NCBI RefSeq assembly: GCF_004353985.1
Contig: NZ_SMOA01000006.1
Coordinates: forward strand, 16,583 to 80,582
Reading direction: 5' to 3'
Length of the DNA stretch: 64,000 bases
DNA from: Paracraurococcus ruber
GTDB taxonomy: Bacteria > Pseudomonadota > Alphaproteobacteria > Acetobacterales > Acetobacteraceae
The first letter of the stretch is position 1. Each line of letters begins with the position of its first letter. The position numbers and the translations under genes were made by a program. This document shows positions 34,591 through 44,538 of the stretch, one piece after another. The notes below the pieces were generated by a model. The model worked only from the letters and a program-made list of their open reading frames with translations. It did no database searches and had not been told where the DNA came from.

Positions 34591-36462
34591 ATGTTCGACG
34601 CGACCTATGACGTGGTGGTGGTGGGCGGTGGCCATGCCGGTTGCGAGGCGGCGGCTGCGGCGGCCCGCTGCGGCGCCCGGACCTTGCTGCTGACCCATCG
34701 TGTGGAGACGCTTGGCGAGATGTCGTGCAACCCGGCCATCGGCGGGGTCGGCAAGGGGCACTTGGTGCGGGAGGTGGACGCGCTGGATGGCCTGATGGGC
34801 CGCGCCGCCGATGCGGCCGGGATCCACTTCAAGCTCCTCAACCGCAGCAAGGGCCCGGCGGTGCGCGGTCCACGGGCGCAGACCGATCGCGCGCTCTATC
34901 GCCAGGCCATCCAGGCGCTCCTGCGGGCGACGGCCAACCTGACGATCGAGGCGGAAGCGGCGGAGGATTTGCTGGTTGGGCCGGATGGGCGCGTGCAGGG
35001 CGTGGTGGGTGCGACCGGGCGCTGCGTCGGGGCTGGCGCCGTGGTCATCACCACCGGGACATTCCTGCGCGGGGTGATCCATATCGGGGAGCAGCGCATT
35101 CCTGCGGGTCGCGTGGGCGAAGCACCGTCGATCGGGCTTGCCGGGACGCTCCGCCGCCTGGGCCTGCCGTTGACGCGCCTGAAGACCGGCACGCCGCCGC
35201 GGCTGGACGGCCGGACCATCGACTGGGCGGCGCTGCAGCGCGACCCCGGCGATGATCCGCCCGAGCCGCTGTCCTGGCTGACGCGGCGGATCGCCAACCC
35301 GCAGGTCGACTGCGCCATCACGGCGACCACGACCGCGACCCATGATCTGATCCGGGCCAACCTGCACCGCACCGCCGTCTATGGCGGACGGATCGAAGGG
35401 GTGGGGCCACGCTACTGCCCTTCGATCGAAGACAAGGTGGTTCGGTTCGCCGACAAGACGCATCACCAGATCTTCCTGGAGCCGGAAGGGCTGGACAGCC
35501 ACACCGTCTACCCGAACGGCATCTCCACCAGCCTGCCGGAGGCGTTGCAGGCCGCTTTGATCGCCAGCATCCCGGGGCTGGAGCGGGCGGAGATCGTCCG
35601 ACCTGGCTACGCGATCGAATACGATCATGTCGATCCACGGTCGCTCCGGTCGACGCTGGAGGTCAGGACGGCGCCGGGGCTGTTCCTCGCAGGGCAGATC
35701 AACGGCACGACCGGTTACGAAGAGGCGGCTGCACAGGGTCTGCTGGCCGGCATCAACGCGGCGCAGCGCGCCGGCGGGGGAGAGCCTGATGCGGTGCTGA
35801 TCCGCAGCGAAGCCTATGCCGGCGTGCTCGTGGATGACCTGGTGCTGCAAGGCGTCACCGAGCCCTACCGGATGCTGACTGCCCGATCCGAGTTCCGCCT
35901 GTCCTTGCGCGCCGACAATGCGGGGTTGCGGCTGACCGAACGGGGCATTGCCTGGGGCGTCGTCGGACCGGAGCGGGCGGAGGCCTACCGATCCTTCGCA
36001 ACCGCCCTCTATGGCGCTCTGGCCCGTGCCCGGGCGGAAGGGGGCTCACCTAGCTGGTATGCCGCTGGTGGAGTACCGCTGAACCAGGATGGCCGCTGGC
36101 GGAGCGCTTTCGAAGCCCTGGCACTGCCGGCCATGACGCGGGACGCCGCGGATCGCCTGTTCCCTTGGCTTCCGGAATTGCCCGTCCGGGTTCGCGCCGA
36201 GCTGCAGGCGCAGGCCCTCTACGCCCCCTATCTCGAGCGGCAGGCGGCCGAGTTGCGGGCGCTGGAGCGCGAGGAGCGATTGCCGATTCCCACCGGCATC
36301 GACTTTACCGAGGTGGCTGGCCTGTCTGCCGAGATGCGGTCGCGGCTGGACAAGGCACGGCCAACCACCCTGGGCAAGGCCGGCCGGGTTCCGGGGATAA
36401 CCCCGGCGGCACTCGCCGCCCTGGCGGTCCATTTGCGGCGGATCGAGGCGCGTTTCACGTGA
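34591..36462 (+). CDS. mnmG: tRNA uridine-5-carboxymethylaminomethyl synthesis enzyme MnmG (GidA)
   Basis: A 623-residue FAD protein, partner of MnmE in U34 modification. The FAD-binding [25 protein letters not shown] is near residue 11, and [23 protein letters not shown] follows. The GIDA signature [29 protein letters not shown] is near residue 270. The helical C-terminal MnmE-binding part includes [17 protein letters not shown]. ATGs at 34582 and 34591 are both possible; I use the second. Its TGA lies inside a parS-like site and overlaps the GTG of rsmG (GTGA, 36459-36462). Confidence 0.97.
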   Translation: MFDATYDVVVVGGGHAGCEAAAAAARCGARTLLLTHRVETLGEMSCNPAIGGVGKGHLVREVDALDGLMGRAADAAGIHFKLLNRSKGPAVRGPRAQTDRALYRQAIQALLRATANLTIEAEAAEDLLVGPDGRVQGVVGATGRCVGAGAVVITTGTFLRGVIHIGEQRIPAGRVGEAPSIGLAGTLRRLGLPLTRLKTGTPPRLDGRTIDWAALQRDPGDDPPEPLSWLTRRIANPQVDCAITATTTATHDLIRANLHRTAVYGGRIEGVGPRYCPSIEDKVVRFADKTHHQIFLEPEGLDSHTVYPNGISTSLPEALQAALIASIPGLERAEIVRPGYAIEYDHVDPRSLRSTLEVRTAPGLFLAGQINGTTGYEEAAAQGLLAGINAAQRAGGGEPDAVLIRSEAYAGVLVDDLVLQGVTEPYRMLTARSEFRLSLRADNAGLRLTERGIAWGVVGPERAEAYRSFATALYGALARARAEGGSPSWYAAGGVPLNQDGRWRSAFEALALPAMTRDAADRLFPWLPELPVRVRAELQAQALYAPYLERQAAELRALEREERLPIPTGIDFTEVAGLSAEMRSRLDKARPTTLGKAGRVPGITPAALAALAVHLRRIEARFT

Positions 36463-36466
36463 AACA
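36451..36466. other. parS centromere-like site 1
   Basis: CGTTTCACGTGAAACA differs from the consensus parS TGTTTCACGTGAAACA at one position. It overlaps the last codons and stop of mnmG and the first codons of rsmG. ParB encoded 1.4 kb downstream is expected to bind it and load as a CTP-dependent sliding clamp. Confidence 0.88.
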
Positions 36467-37067
36467 GGGGCAGTTGGATGTTCCACGTGAAACGGAGGAG
36501 CGTGCCCGCAGCTTCATCGCCCTGCTGCAACGCTGGAACACGCGCATCAACCTGACCGCCGAGCGCGAGGTCGAAGCGATCTGGCATCGCCATGTGCTCG
36601 ATTCGCTCCAACTCGCGCCGCTGGTTCCGGAGGGTGACGGCCCGCTGGTGGACCTTGGGTCCGGCGCGGGCTTCCCCGGGCTGCTGCTGGCATTGGCCAC
36701 GGGGCGCGACACCCATCTCGTGGAATCGGATCGGCGGAAATCCGCCTTCCTGATCGAGGCGGCGCGGAGCCTTGGCCTCGCAAGGGTCAGGGTGCATCCT
36801 GCCCGCATCGATGCCGTCACCTTGCCCCCGGCAGCCGTTGTCACTGCCCGTGCTCTTGCCCCTCTTCCCGACCTCCTTGCCCATGCCCATCGCCTGCTGG
36901 CACCAGGCGGCGTTGCGCTCTTCCCCAAGGGCCGGACGGCCGAACAGGAATTGACGGACGCCGCCCGCGCCTGGAACATGCGGACCGAGCGGTTCCCGAG
37001 CCGAACCGACCCCCAAGCCATCATCCTCCGACTTAGTGAGATTCGCCCTGCCGGCCCCACCACCTGA
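36459..37067 (+). CDS. rsmG: 16S rRNA (guanine-527-N7)-methyltransferase RsmG
   Basis: A 202-residue SAM-dependent enzyme that methylates G527 of 16S rRNA; loss gives low-level streptomycin resistance in several species. The N-terminal helix [21 protein letters not shown] is typical, and the SAM-binding loop [16 protein letters not shown] lies near residues 64-79. [21 protein letters not shown] follows. I use the GTG at 36459, which overlaps the mnmG stop; a TTG at 36474 with AGGGG before it is an alternative that would drop five residues. The 3' end overlaps parA by 32 bases. Confidence 0.95.
   Translation: MKQGQLDVPRETEERARSFIALLQRWNTRINLTAEREVEAIWHRHVLDSLQLAPLVPEGDGPLVDLGSGAGFPGLLLALATGRDTHLVESDRRKSAFLIEAARSLGLARVRVHPARIDAVTLPPAAVVTARALAPLPDLLAHAHRLLAPGGVALFPKGRTAEQELTDAARAWNMRTERFPSRTDPQAIILRLSEIRPAGPTT
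36479..36494. other. parS centromere-like site 2
   Basis: TGTTCCACGTGAAACG matches 14 of 16 consensus positions and keeps the central CACGTG. It lies 12 bases after site 1, inside the rsmG 5' coding region, and encodes part of VPRET. Paired parS sites next to parAB are common near alphaproteobacterial origins. Confidence 0.82.
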
Positions 37068-37851
37068 CCGGGCCAAGCCCCGCATCATTGCCCTCGCCAA
37101 CCAGAAAGGCGGCGTCGGCAAGACGACCACGGCCATCAATCTTGCCACCGTCCTGGCGGGTGGACACAAGGTTCTCCTCATCGATCTGGACCCGCAGGGC
37201 AACGCCTCGACCGGCCTGGGCATCGACCGGGCCGAGCGGGGTGCCGGCAGCTATGCGCTTCTCGTGGATGGTCGGCCCCTGGAGGAACTCCTCCGCCCCA
37301 CCCCGGTGCCCAACCTCCACCTCGTCCCGGCCGATTCGGACCTGGCCGGGGCAGAAGTCGAGCTCGTGGCGCTGGAGGACCGGGAACGCCGCCTGCGCGC
37401 CGCCCTTGCCGCCGATCCGGCCCTCATCGCCGGGTTCGACTATGTGCTGCTGGACTGCCCGCCCTCGCTCGGCCTGCTGACGCTGAACGCGCTGGTCGCT
37501 GCCCACAGCGTCCTGGTGCCCCTGCAGACCGAATTCTTCGCCCTGGAAGGCGTGAGCCAGATCACCCAGACCATCGAGCGGGTGCGCAGAGCCCTGAACC
37601 CAGCCCTTGCCCTGGAAGGCATCCTGCTGACCATGTACGATCGCAGGAACAACCTGTCCGAACTGGTCGCCCAGGATGTGCGTGGCTTCTTCAAGGACAA
37701 GGTGTTCGAAACCGTGATCCCGCGGAACATCCGCATCAGCGAGGCCCCGTCGCACGGCCTGCCGGTCAGCCTCTACGACGCGCGCTCACCCGGCGCGCAG
37801 GCCTATGCCGCCTTGGGCGCCGAGGTCCTGCGCCGGCAGCAGCGCGCATGA
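37036..37851 (+). CDS. parA: Chromosome partitioning ATPase ParA
   Basis: A 271-residue Walker-type ATPase that forms a nucleoid-bound gradient to move ParB-parS complexes. The deviant Walker A KGGVGKTT is at residues 24-31, with the signature Lys. Walker A' is VLLIDLDPQGNAS and Walker B VLLDCPPSLGLLTLNAL. The C-terminal RNIRISEAPSHGLPVSLYD is typical of chromosomal ParA/Soj. The GTG at 37036 is the only sensible start before the P-loop and lies inside the end of rsmG. Its stop overlaps parB as ATGA (37848-37851). Confidence 0.97.
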   Translation: MRFALPAPPPDRAKPRIIALANQKGGVGKTTTAINLATVLAGGHKVLLIDLDPQGNASTGLGIDRAERGAGSYALLVDGRPLEELLRPTPVPNLHLVPADSDLAGAEVELVALEDRERRLRAALAADPALIAGFDYVLLDCPPSLGLLTLNALVAAHSVLVPLQTEFFALEGVSQITQTIERVRRALNPALALEGILLTMYDRRNNLSELVAQDVRGFFKDKVFETVIPRNIRISEAPSHGLPVSLYDARSPGAQAYAALGAEVLRRQQRA

Positions 37852-38708
37852 GCGGCGCCAAGAAGCCTCTCCGCCTGGGCCGCGGCTTGTCCGCCCTGTT
37901 GGGCGAGGTTCCGCCAGTGGAAACGCCGGCCCAGCCGGCATCGGAGGGGATCCGCACCCTGCCGATCGAACTGATCGAGCCGGGTCCCTTCCAGCCACGC
38001 GGTCCGATCGACCAGGGCCCGCTGCAGGAACTGGCCGACAGCATCCGGGAACATGGCGTCCTCCAGCCGATCCTTGTCCGCGACCGCCCGGGCGCCCCTG
38101 GCCGCTACGAAATCATCGGCGGCGAGCGCCGCTGGCGGGCCGCACAGCTGGCGCAGCTGCATGAGGTGCCGGTCGTCCTACGCAACCTCGATGACCGTCA
38201 GGCCATGGCGGCCGCGCTGGTCGAGAACCTGCAACGGCAGGACCTGAACGCGCTGGAGGAAGCCGAGGGCTTTCGCCGCCTCACCGACGAATTCGGCCTC
38301 ACCCAGGACCAGCTCGGCCAGGCGGTGGGAAAGAGCCGGAGCCATGTCGCCAACACCCTCCGCCTGCTGGCGCTGCCCGACCGGGTGCGGGAACTGCTGC
38401 GCGACGGTGCCCTGACGGCCGGCCATGCCCGGGCGCTGCTCACCTCGCCTGACGCCGAAACCCTGGCCCTCCAGGTCGTGGATCGCGGCCTGAATGTCCG
38501 GCAGACCGAAGCGCTGGTCGCCAGCAAGCCGCGCGACCCCGCCGGCAAGCCCCAGCCGGCTCCCGAGACGATGGCGCTGGAGAAGGATCTGTCGAACCGG
38601 CTTGGGCTTAAGGTCAGCATCAAGCATGGCGACCGGGGCGGGCAGGTCACCATCGCCTATCGGGACCTGGATCAGCTCGATGGGCTGATCCGGCTTCTGA
38701 ACCCCTAG
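37848..38708 (+). CDS. parB: Chromosome partitioning protein ParB
   Basis: A 286-residue CTP-dependent DNA clamp that loads at parS. The N-terminal LRLGRGLSALLGE motif contacts ParA. The ParB/Srx domain holds the CTP-binding GERRWRAA (residues 92-99) and ENLQRQDLN (126-134). The helix-turn-helix LTQDQLGQAVGKSRSHVANTLRLLAL reads parS, and the C-terminal dimerisation domain ends DQLDGLIRLLNP. All parts of a chromosomal ParB (Spo0J) are present. Two matching parS sites lie upstream in mnmG/rsmG. Confidence 0.97.
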   Translation: MSGAKKPLRLGRGLSALLGEVPPVETPAQPASEGIRTLPIELIEPGPFQPRGPIDQGPLQELADSIREHGVLQPILVRDRPGAPGRYEIIGGERRWRAAQLAQLHEVPVVLRNLDDRQAMAAALVENLQRQDLNALEEAEGFRRLTDEFGLTQDQLGQAVGKSRSHVANTLRLLALPDRVRELLRDGALTAGHARALLTSPDAETLALQVVDRGLNVRQTEALVASKPRDPAGKPQPAPETMALEKDLSNRLGLKVSIKHGDRGGQVTIAYRDLDQLDGLIRLLNP

Positions 38709-38759
38709 GCATCCAGGGTCACGGATTCTCCCAGGGGCCCTCTTCCAGTTCCCTCGGAT

Positions 38760-39779
38760 CTAACGCCGGGCGGCGGCTTGGCGCGCTAGGCCGGTCACCG
38801 CGCTACGGGCGACCACGACCGAGGGAAGACCCGTCGTCTTGGTGCGGCGCTCCGCCTCCAGCAGCGCCGTGCCGGCGGCTTCCAGCGCCTCGGGACGCCA
38901 GACCCGCAGCGCACGCTCCATCATCGGCTTGTGGCGAAAGAATACCGGCGGCCGCAACGCCTCCAGCGCGCCCATGGGCGCGGCACCCGCCGCCACGGCC
39001 AGCGCCGCAATATGCAGCCGCTGCACATGGCGCAGCGCCGCGCGGACCACCTGCACGGCATTGGCGCCCTCGGCGAAGGCGGTGTCCAGCGCCTTGTCGG
39101 CCACCGCCACCTCCCCCGCCATGGCCGCGATCAGCGCTTCCTCCAGGTCCAGCGCCGAGCCTTCCGCCACGCAGGCCACCGCCGCCTCCGGCGTCACCTT
39201 CCCGCCTGGCCCAACGAACAGCGCCAGCTTCTCCAGCTCCCGTCGCAGCAGCATCCGATCCTCGCCCAGCCGCTGCACCAGCCATTCCACGGCCACGGGC
39301 TCGGCGCTCACGCCCAGCTCCTGCAGGATTCGCCCGATCGAGGCGCCCAGCTCCGCGCCCCTCTCCCGGTAGCAGGCGATCACCGCGCCGGCCGGCGAAG
39401 CCTCCACCGCCTTGAACAGCGCGGCGGAGGTCCGGAGCTCCGGCGCCTCGATCACCACCAGGCCCGGACCCTTCGCGGCCAGCGCCGCCTTGGCGGCATC
39501 CAGCACCTGCTTCCCATCGCCGGCATCGCGCAGCCGCACCAGCACGCGGCCGCCAGTCAGCGGCATGCTCGCCGCCTCGTTCGCCAGGGCGGTAGGGGCA
39601 CGCAGCATCTCCCGCCCCGCCTCGACCAGGCGGAGCGCATCGCCTTCCGTCACGCTGCGGATCAGCGCCTCGCAGCGCTCGCGGATCAGGCCGGGATCGT
39701 CGCCATGCAGCAGCGCCACGCGGCAGGCGCCGGGATCGGCCAGGAAGGCGCCGACCCGCCGCGCATCCAGCTTCGCCAT
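38760..39779 (-). CDS. holA: DNA polymerase III subunit delta
   Basis: A 339-residue clamp-loader subunit that opens the beta ring. The domain order fits: an N-terminal MAKLDARRVGAFLADPGACRVALLHGDDPGLIRERCEAL, the central AAA+-like region with PLTGGRVLVRLRDAGDG, and the C-terminal collar with MLLRRELEKLALFVG, ALDTAFAEGANAVQVVRAALRHVQRL and the PPVFFRHKP motif. It follows lptE with a 4-base gap and is the last gene of the leuS-lptE-holA unit, a conserved order in alphaproteobacteria. It is convergent with parB; 51 bases separate the stops. Confidence 0.95.
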   Translation of the reverse strand: MAKLDARRVGAFLADPGACRVALLHGDDPGLIRERCEALIRSVTEGDALRLVEAGREMLRAPTALANEAASMPLTGGRVLVRLRDAGDGKQVLDAAKAALAAKGPGLVVIEAPELRTSAALFKAVEASPAGAVIACYRERGAELGASIGRILQELGVSAEPVAVEWLVQRLGEDRMLLRRELEKLALFVGPGGKVTPEAAVACVAEGSALDLEEALIAAMAGEVAVADKALDTAFAEGANAVQVVRAALRHVQRLHIAALAVAAGAAPMGALEALRPPVFFRHKPMMERALRVWRPEALEAAGTALLEAERRTKTTGLPSVVVARSAVTGLARQAAARR

Positions 39780-39783
39780 TGCC

Positions 39784-40341
39784 TCAGCCCGTCGCGGGCG
39801 GGGCTTCCTTCCTTCGGCGCAGCGCCATCGCCACCTGGCGCGCCACCTCCTCGGCCAGCTGCTCCATCGCCCGGCTTTCCAGCGCATCGCGGGCGCTGTC
39901 GGCGGAAAAGAACTGCAGGTCGGGGATGTTGAAGGAATCCAGGCTGCGGAAGGGAATGGCCGAGCGGGCGATGGGCTGCGGCGGCACCCCGATCGTCGCC
40001 AGGTCCCAGTTGCCGGTGATGGTGTAGCGCACCCGGGTGATGGTGCCGTCCCGCCGGTAGCCCAGCACCTCGACGCCCGGGGTATAGACCACGGTCAGCT
40101 GGTAGCGCGCCGGGGTGCCGGGCCGGCTGTCCTCCAGCCGGCGCTGCAGGTTGCGCTTCAGGATCTGGCCCGTCCGCTCATAGACCGGGCCGACGCGCAC
40201 CGCCGCTAGCTCCTCCGCCAGGTCCGATTCGCCGCCCGCCGTCTGCACCGGGCCATAGAGCGGCCGGAAGCCGCAGCCGGACAGCCCCAGCAGCCCGGCG
40301 ATGCCGAGGACCGCGCGCCGGCCGGCCAGGCCGTCCCGCAT
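39784..40341 (-). CDS. lptE: LPS assembly lipoprotein LptE
   Basis: A 185-residue outer-membrane lipoprotein that plugs and assembles LptD. The signal peptide MRDGLAGRRAVLGIAGLLGLSGC ends in a lipobox with the acylated C23, followed by GFRPLYGP, a motif shared by alphaproteobacterial LptE. The mature part has RNLQRRLEDSRP and RYTITGNWDLATIG, and ends with an amphipathic helix ESRAMEQLAEEVARQVAMALRRR. The ATG at 40339-40341 begins one base after the leuS stop. Upstream in-frame codons belong to the leuS region and were excluded. Confidence 0.92.
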   Translation of the reverse strand: MRDGLAGRRAVLGIAGLLGLSGCGFRPLYGPVQTAGGESDLAEELAAVRVGPVYERTGQILKRNLQRRLEDSRPGTPARYQLTVVYTPGVEVLGYRRDGTITRVRYTITGNWDLATIGVPPQPIARSAIPFRSLDSFNIPDLQFFSADSARDALESRAMEQLAEEVARQVAMALRRRKEAPPATG

Positions 40342-40342
40342 C

Positions 40343-43105
40343 TCAGACAACGAAGTTGACGACACGGCCGGGCACATGGATGCGCTTCCGGATGGGCTTG
40401 CCTGCGATGGCGCGCTGCACATTGTCCTCCGCCTCGGCCAGGGCGAAGATGGTAGCCTCATCGGCGCCCACCGCCACCTCGATCGTGCCGCGCAGCTTGC
40501 CCAGCACCTGCACGGCAAGGGTGACCGTCTCCGCCCGAAGCAGCGCCGGATCCGGCTCGGGCCAGGGCAGTTGCGCGACCAGCGTCGCCTCGTCCGGGCG
40601 CAGCAGCGACCAGACCTCCTCCGCCAGATGCGGCATCATCGGGGACGACAGCCGGGCGATGGTCTCCAGCGCCTCCCGCTTCGCCGCTCCCATCTCCGGC
40701 ACCTCGGCCGCCTCGGCGATGGCATTGGCGAATTCGTGGATGCGCGCGACGGCGACGTTGAAGGCGAAGCTGTCCAACGCCTCGGTCACTGCCGCGATGG
40801 TGCGGTGGGTCACCTGCCGCAGCTTGCGCGCCTCGCCCGCCGCGGCCTCGGCCGTGGTCCCCGCCGGCGGCAGGCCCGGCAACGCGCTCGCCGCCAGGCG
40901 ATAGAGCCGCTGGGTGAAGCGGTAGGCGCCGGCGACGCCGGCCTCCGTCCACTCCATGTCCCGCTCCGGCGGGTTGTCGGAGAGGATGAACCAGCGCGCG
41001 GTGTCGGCGCCGTAGCGATCGATGATCGCGCCCGGATCCACCGTGTTGCGCTTGGACTTCGACATGGCCTCGACCCGGCCGATGGTCACCGGGCTCTGGT
41101 CGGCCTTCAGGTGGGCCAGGCGCGTGCCGTCATTGGCCTGGGTGAACTCCACCTCCTCCGGGTAGAGCCAGCGGCCATCGGCCGACTTGTAGCTTTCATG
41201 CTGCACCATGCCCTGGGTGAACAGGCCCTCGAAGGGCTCGGCCAGTTGCAGGTGCCCGGTATCGCGCATGCCGCGGGTGAAGAAGCGGCTGTAGAGCAGA
41301 TGCAGGATCGCATGCTCGATCCCGCCGATATACTGGTCCACCGGCAGCCACGCATCCACCGCCGCCTTGGTCACCGGGTCCGCGGCGCGCGGCGAGCAGA
41401 ATCGCGCGAAGTACCAGGACGAATCCACGAAGGTGTCGCAGGTATCGGTCTCGCGCCGCGCCGGCTTGCCGCAGGATGGGCAGGCGACATGCTTCCAGCT
41501 CGGGTGGTGGTCCAGCGGGTTGCCGGGCCTCGAGAAATCCACGTCGTCGGGCAGCTTCACCGGCAACTGGTCATCCGGCACCGGCACCACGCCGCAGGCC
41601 TCGCAATGGATGAAGGGGATCGGGCAGCCCCAGTAGCGCTGGCGGGAGACGCCCCAGTCCCGGAGCCGCCAGTTCACCACCCCGGTGCCCTGCCCTTTCG
41701 CCTCCAGCGCATCGATCACCCGGCGCTTGGCAGCGGGAACGTCCAGCCCGTCCAGGAAGCCCGAGTTGAAGATCGTGCCGTCATCCGTATAGGCCTTGCC
41801 GTCCAGCGCGAAGCTGGCCGGGTCGGCGCCGGGCGGCAGCACCACCGGCCTGATCTCCAGCCCGTATTTGCTGGCGAATTCGAAGTCGCGCTCGTCATGG
41901 CCCGGGCAGCCGAAGATCGCGCCGGTGCCGTATTCCATCAGCACGAAATTGGCGATCCAGACCGGGAAGGTCACGCCTTCCAGGAAGGGATGCGCGACGC
42001 GGAAGCCGGTGTCGAAGCCGCGCTTCTCCGCCTGCTCGATCGCCGCCTCGGAGGTGCCCATCCGCCGGCACTCCGCGACGAACTCGGCGGCCGCCGGATT
42101 CCTCGCCGCCGCGGCGGCGGCCAGCGGATGCTCGGCCGCGACCGCGAGGAAGGACATGCCGAACAGCGTGTCCGGCCGCGTGGTGAACACCTCGACTTCC
42201 GTGTGCGCCTCCGTCGGGTCCCCATTGCCGTCGCTATGCGACGGCGATGGGATCCCGGGCGCGCCGGCCTGATCCGGACCCTCGGGCCGCGCCCTCGGAT
42301 GATCGGGACGGCCCTCCACGGGCTCGGCCAGCCGGAACCGCACCCGCGCGCCCTCGGAGCGGCCGATCCAGTTGGCCTGCATCAGCTTCACCCGCTCCGG
42401 CCAGCGGTCCAGCGTGCCCAGCGCCGCCAGCAGGTCCGGCGCATATCTGGTGATGCTGAAGAACCACTGGGACAGCTTCTTCTTCTCGACCAGCGCGCCG
42501 GACCGCCAGCCGCGGCCGTCGATCACCTGCTCATTCGCCAGGACGGTGCCGTCCACCGGGTCCCAATTGACCCAGCTCTCCTTCCGCTCGACCAGGCCCG
42601 CCTTGTAGAAATCCAAGAACAGCTTCTGCTGCCGGCCGTAGTAGTCGGCGTCGCAGGTGGCGAATTCGCGGTCCCACTCGATCGACAGCCCCATGCGCTT
42701 CAGCTCGGCGCGCATGTTGGCGATGTTGTCGTAGGTCCATTTCCCCGGGTGGATGCCGCGCTCCCGCGCCGCATTCTCCGCCGGCAGGCCGAAGGCGTCC
42801 CAGCCCATCGGGTGCATCACCAGATGGCCGCGTGCCCGCTTGTAGCGGGCGACCACGTCGCCCAGCGTGTAGTTGCGCACATGGCCCATATGGATCTTCC
42901 CGCTCGGGTACGGGAACATCTCAAGAACATAGTATTTCTTCGCATCGGCCGGCGGGACATCCGGCACCGCGAAGCAGCGCCGGTCTTCCCAGGCCTGCTG
43001 CCAGCGCGGCTCGGCCGCCTTGAAGTCGTGCCGGATCTCCTGGGTGCGGTCCCCGGGGCGCTGGTCCGGTCGGGCAGCGGTCGTCGCGTCGTTCATGGCC
43101 GTCAT
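40343..43105 (-). CDS. leuS: Leucyl-tRNA synthetase
   Basis: A 920-residue class I synthetase. The HIGH-like motif is [11 protein letters not shown] (near residue 71), the KMSKS motif EAMSKSKRN. The editing CP1 domain carries TTRPDTLFG and the zinc-type CEACG/CPSCG pairs, and the C-terminal domain ends [11 protein letters not shown]. Between RFRLAEPVE and [11 protein letters not shown] there is an extra low-complexity insert of about 35 residues (Gly/Pro/Asp/Ser-rich) that E. coli LeuRS lacks. Its DNA contains a 41-bp palindrome (42216-42256). The frame is intact, so the enzyme should work. It leads the leuS-lptE-holA unit. Confidence 0.97.
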   Translation of the reverse strand: MTAMNDATTAARPDQRPGDRTQEIRHDFKAAEPRWQQAWEDRRCFAVPDVPPADAKKYYVLEMFPYPSGKIHMGHVRNYTLGDVVARYKRARGHLVMHPMGWDAFGLPAENAARERGIHPGKWTYDNIANMRAELKRMGLSIEWDREFATCDADYYGRQQKLFLDFYKAGLVERKESWVNWDPVDGTVLANEQVIDGRGWRSGALVEKKKLSQWFFSITRYAPDLLAALGTLDRWPERVKLMQANWIGRSEGARVRFRLAEPVEGRPDHPRARPEGPDQAGAPGIPSPSHSDGNGDPTEAHTEVEVFTTRPDTLFGMSFLAVAAEHPLAAAAAARNPAAAEFVAECRRMGTSEAAIEQAEKRGFDTGFRVAHPFLEGVTFPVWIANFVLMEYGTGAIFGCPGHDERDFEFASKYGLEIRPVVLPPGADPASFALDGKAYTDDGTIFNSGFLDGLDVPAAKRRVIDALEAKGQGTGVVNWRLRDWGVSRQRYWGCPIPFIHCEACGVVPVPDDQLPVKLPDDVDFSRPGNPLDHHPSWKHVACPSCGKPARRETDTCDTFVDSSWYFARFCSPRAADPVTKAAVDAWLPVDQYIGGIEHAILHLLYSRFFTRGMRDTGHLQLAEPFEGLFTQGMVQHESYKSADGRWLYPEEVEFTQANDGTRLAHLKADQSPVTIGRVEAMSKSKRNTVDPGAIIDRYGADTARWFILSDNPPERDMEWTEAGVAGAYRFTQRLYRLAASALPGLPPAGTTAEAAAGEARKLRQVTHRTIAAVTEALDSFAFNVAVARIHEFANAIAEAAEVPEMGAAKREALETIARLSSPMMPHLAEEVWSLLRPDEATLVAQLPWPEPDPALLRAETVTLAVQVLGKLRGTIEVAVGADEATIFALAEAEDNVQRAIAGKPIRKRIHVPGRVVNFVV
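42216..42256. repeat. 41-bp imperfect palindrome inside the leuS coding sequence
   Basis: Arms GGGTCCCCATTGCCGTCGC (42216-42234) and GCGACGGCGATGGGATCCC (42238-42256) pair at 16 of 19 positions around the loop TAT. It encodes part of the LeuRS-specific insert on the minus strand. The form resembles mobile palindromic elements that insert in frame, such as the Rickettsia palindromic element. Confidence 0.75.
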
Positions 43106-43260
43106 GGTCTGCTGGGGCCAAGGGAATAAGCCGCTGTCCGGCCAGAGGGAAGGCCGCGCTTGCGGCAGGCCCCGACTCCGGCAGGACGCCGGCCGCCTCC
43201 ACCGTCTTGCCGATGCCCCGGCCGGGCCACATTGTCCCCCGCCGCCGCCCCGGGTCCGTG

Positions 43261-44343
43261 ATGCGCCGCCTGCTCGCCCTGCTGCTCCTGCTCGTCCTGC
43301 CCGCCGCGGCCCCGGCCCAGCCGGCGGCGGAAGCCGGCTATCGGGAAGTCTTCTCCGCCGCCGCCCTCGGCGCGCCCCATCCGTCGCAGCAGGCGGCCGC
43401 CAGCTTCACCCTGCTGTATCGCGGCCTGGTCCCGAATGCCGCCTTCGCCCTGGCCCGGGATGCCGAAGGCCGCTCCGCCTGGGGCTTCGCCGGCGGCGCC
43501 GCCACGCCCGCCCAGGCGGAAGCCGCGGCGCTGGAACGCTGCCGCCGCGCCCTGGGCCAGGTGCAGGCGGAATGCCGCGTGCTGGCGCAGAACGCCACCC
43601 GCGCCGATGGGCCCGCCGCGCCCCTGGCGGAAGGCGGCATCGGCCCCTTCCGCTACGCCCCGCTGCTGCTGAAACGGGGGCCGGAGGCGGCACGCGGCGC
43701 CCTGGTCTGGGGCCATGGCTATGGCGGCACGGACCGCGACAACCGCAGCGTCCCAACGCCCGCCTTCGTGTCCCTGCTGAACGACAATGGCTGGGACGTG
43801 CTGCGCTTCGACCGCCACCCGGGCGATGACGCGCTCTATGCCAGCCTGCCGCGGCTGGTCGGCGGGCTGCCGGCGCTGCGCGCCGCCGGCTATCGCCGCA
43901 TCCTCCTGGGCGGGCAGTCGCGCGGCGGCTGGCAGGCCATCATGGCCGCCAGCGAGCGGCCGGACCTGGTGGATGCGGTGATCGCCACCGCCCCGGCGGC
44001 GCATGGCGAATGGCAGCGGGGCAACGCCCTGGGTGCGGCGCTGGATGATTTTCGCCGCCTGCTGGCAGGGCTGCCGGAGGGACCGCGCTTGGCCGTCGCC
44101 CTGTTCGAGGGCGACGACTACGACCCGGACCCGGAGCGCCGGGCGGCGCTGCTGGAGGCGCGGGCGCTCGAGCGCCGGGCGCCCACCCTCGCCCTGTGGC
44201 CGCAGGCGCCGCCGCGCGGCCATGCCGGCGGCAGCGACCTGCGCTTCACCCTGGCCTATGCCGGCTGCCTCCTGAGCCTGGTGCAGGCGCCGGACCCGGC
44301 GGCGCCGCGCGGCCTGCGCCGGCTGCCCTGCGGCGGCGGCTGA
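43261..44343 (+). CDS. Secreted alpha/beta hydrolase with DUF4189-like segment
   Basis: A 360-residue protein starting with [20 protein letters not shown], a Sec signal peptide. Residues about 60-105 ([18 protein letters not shown], then [10 protein letters not shown]) resemble the DUF4189 repeat found in periplasmic proteins. The rest is an alpha/beta hydrolase: [12 protein letters not shown] near residue 151 gives the oxyanion region and [13 protein letters not shown] the nucleophile elbow with Ser near residue 223. [14 protein letters not shown] would place the acid, and PPRGHAGG the His. It probably acts in the periplasm on an unknown ester. It is divergent from leuS. Confidence 0.82.
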   Translation: MRRLLALLLLLVLPAAAPAQPAAEAGYREVFSAAALGAPHPSQQAAASFTLLYRGLVPNAAFALARDAEGRSAWGFAGGAATPAQAEAAALERCRRALGQVQAECRVLAQNATRADGPAAPLAEGGIGPFRYAPLLLKRGPEAARGALVWGHGYGGTDRDNRSVPTPAFVSLLNDNGWDVLRFDRHPGDDALYASLPRLVGGLPALRAAGYRRILLGGQSRGGWQAIMAASERPDLVDAVIATAPAAHGEWQRGNALGAALDDFRRLLAGLPEGPRLAVALFEGDDYDPDPERRAALLEARALERRAPTLALWPQAPPRGHAGGSDLRFTLAYAGCLLSLVQAPDPAAPRGLRRLPCGGG

Positions 44344-44358
44344 GCGGAGCGTCGTCGA

Positions 44359-44377
44359 CCCCGGCGGCAATCCGGGG
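44359..44377. terminator. Small hairpin between convergent genes
   Basis: CCCCGG (44359-44364) and CCGGGG (44372-44377) form a 6-bp stem 15 bases after the hydrolase stop. No T-run follows. It is the only hairpin I see in the 195-base gap before opgH. Confidence 0.3.
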
Positions 44378-44538
44378 CGATCCGCCGGCGATGCGCCATG
44401 CCGGCCGGCAGCCATCCTCGCCGGCGGCATCGCCCCGGACCGGCCTGCGGGGCGGCATCAGCCCGCCCTGCCACGCGGCAGCAACACCGACCCCGCAGGC
44501 CATCGGCGGCCATGGACCAGGACAGCCACGCCGCGGCA

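Noticed and set aside
40301..43129. 942-codon plus-strand frame opposite leuS
   Set aside because: Antisense shadow of leuS; no domain and biased composition.
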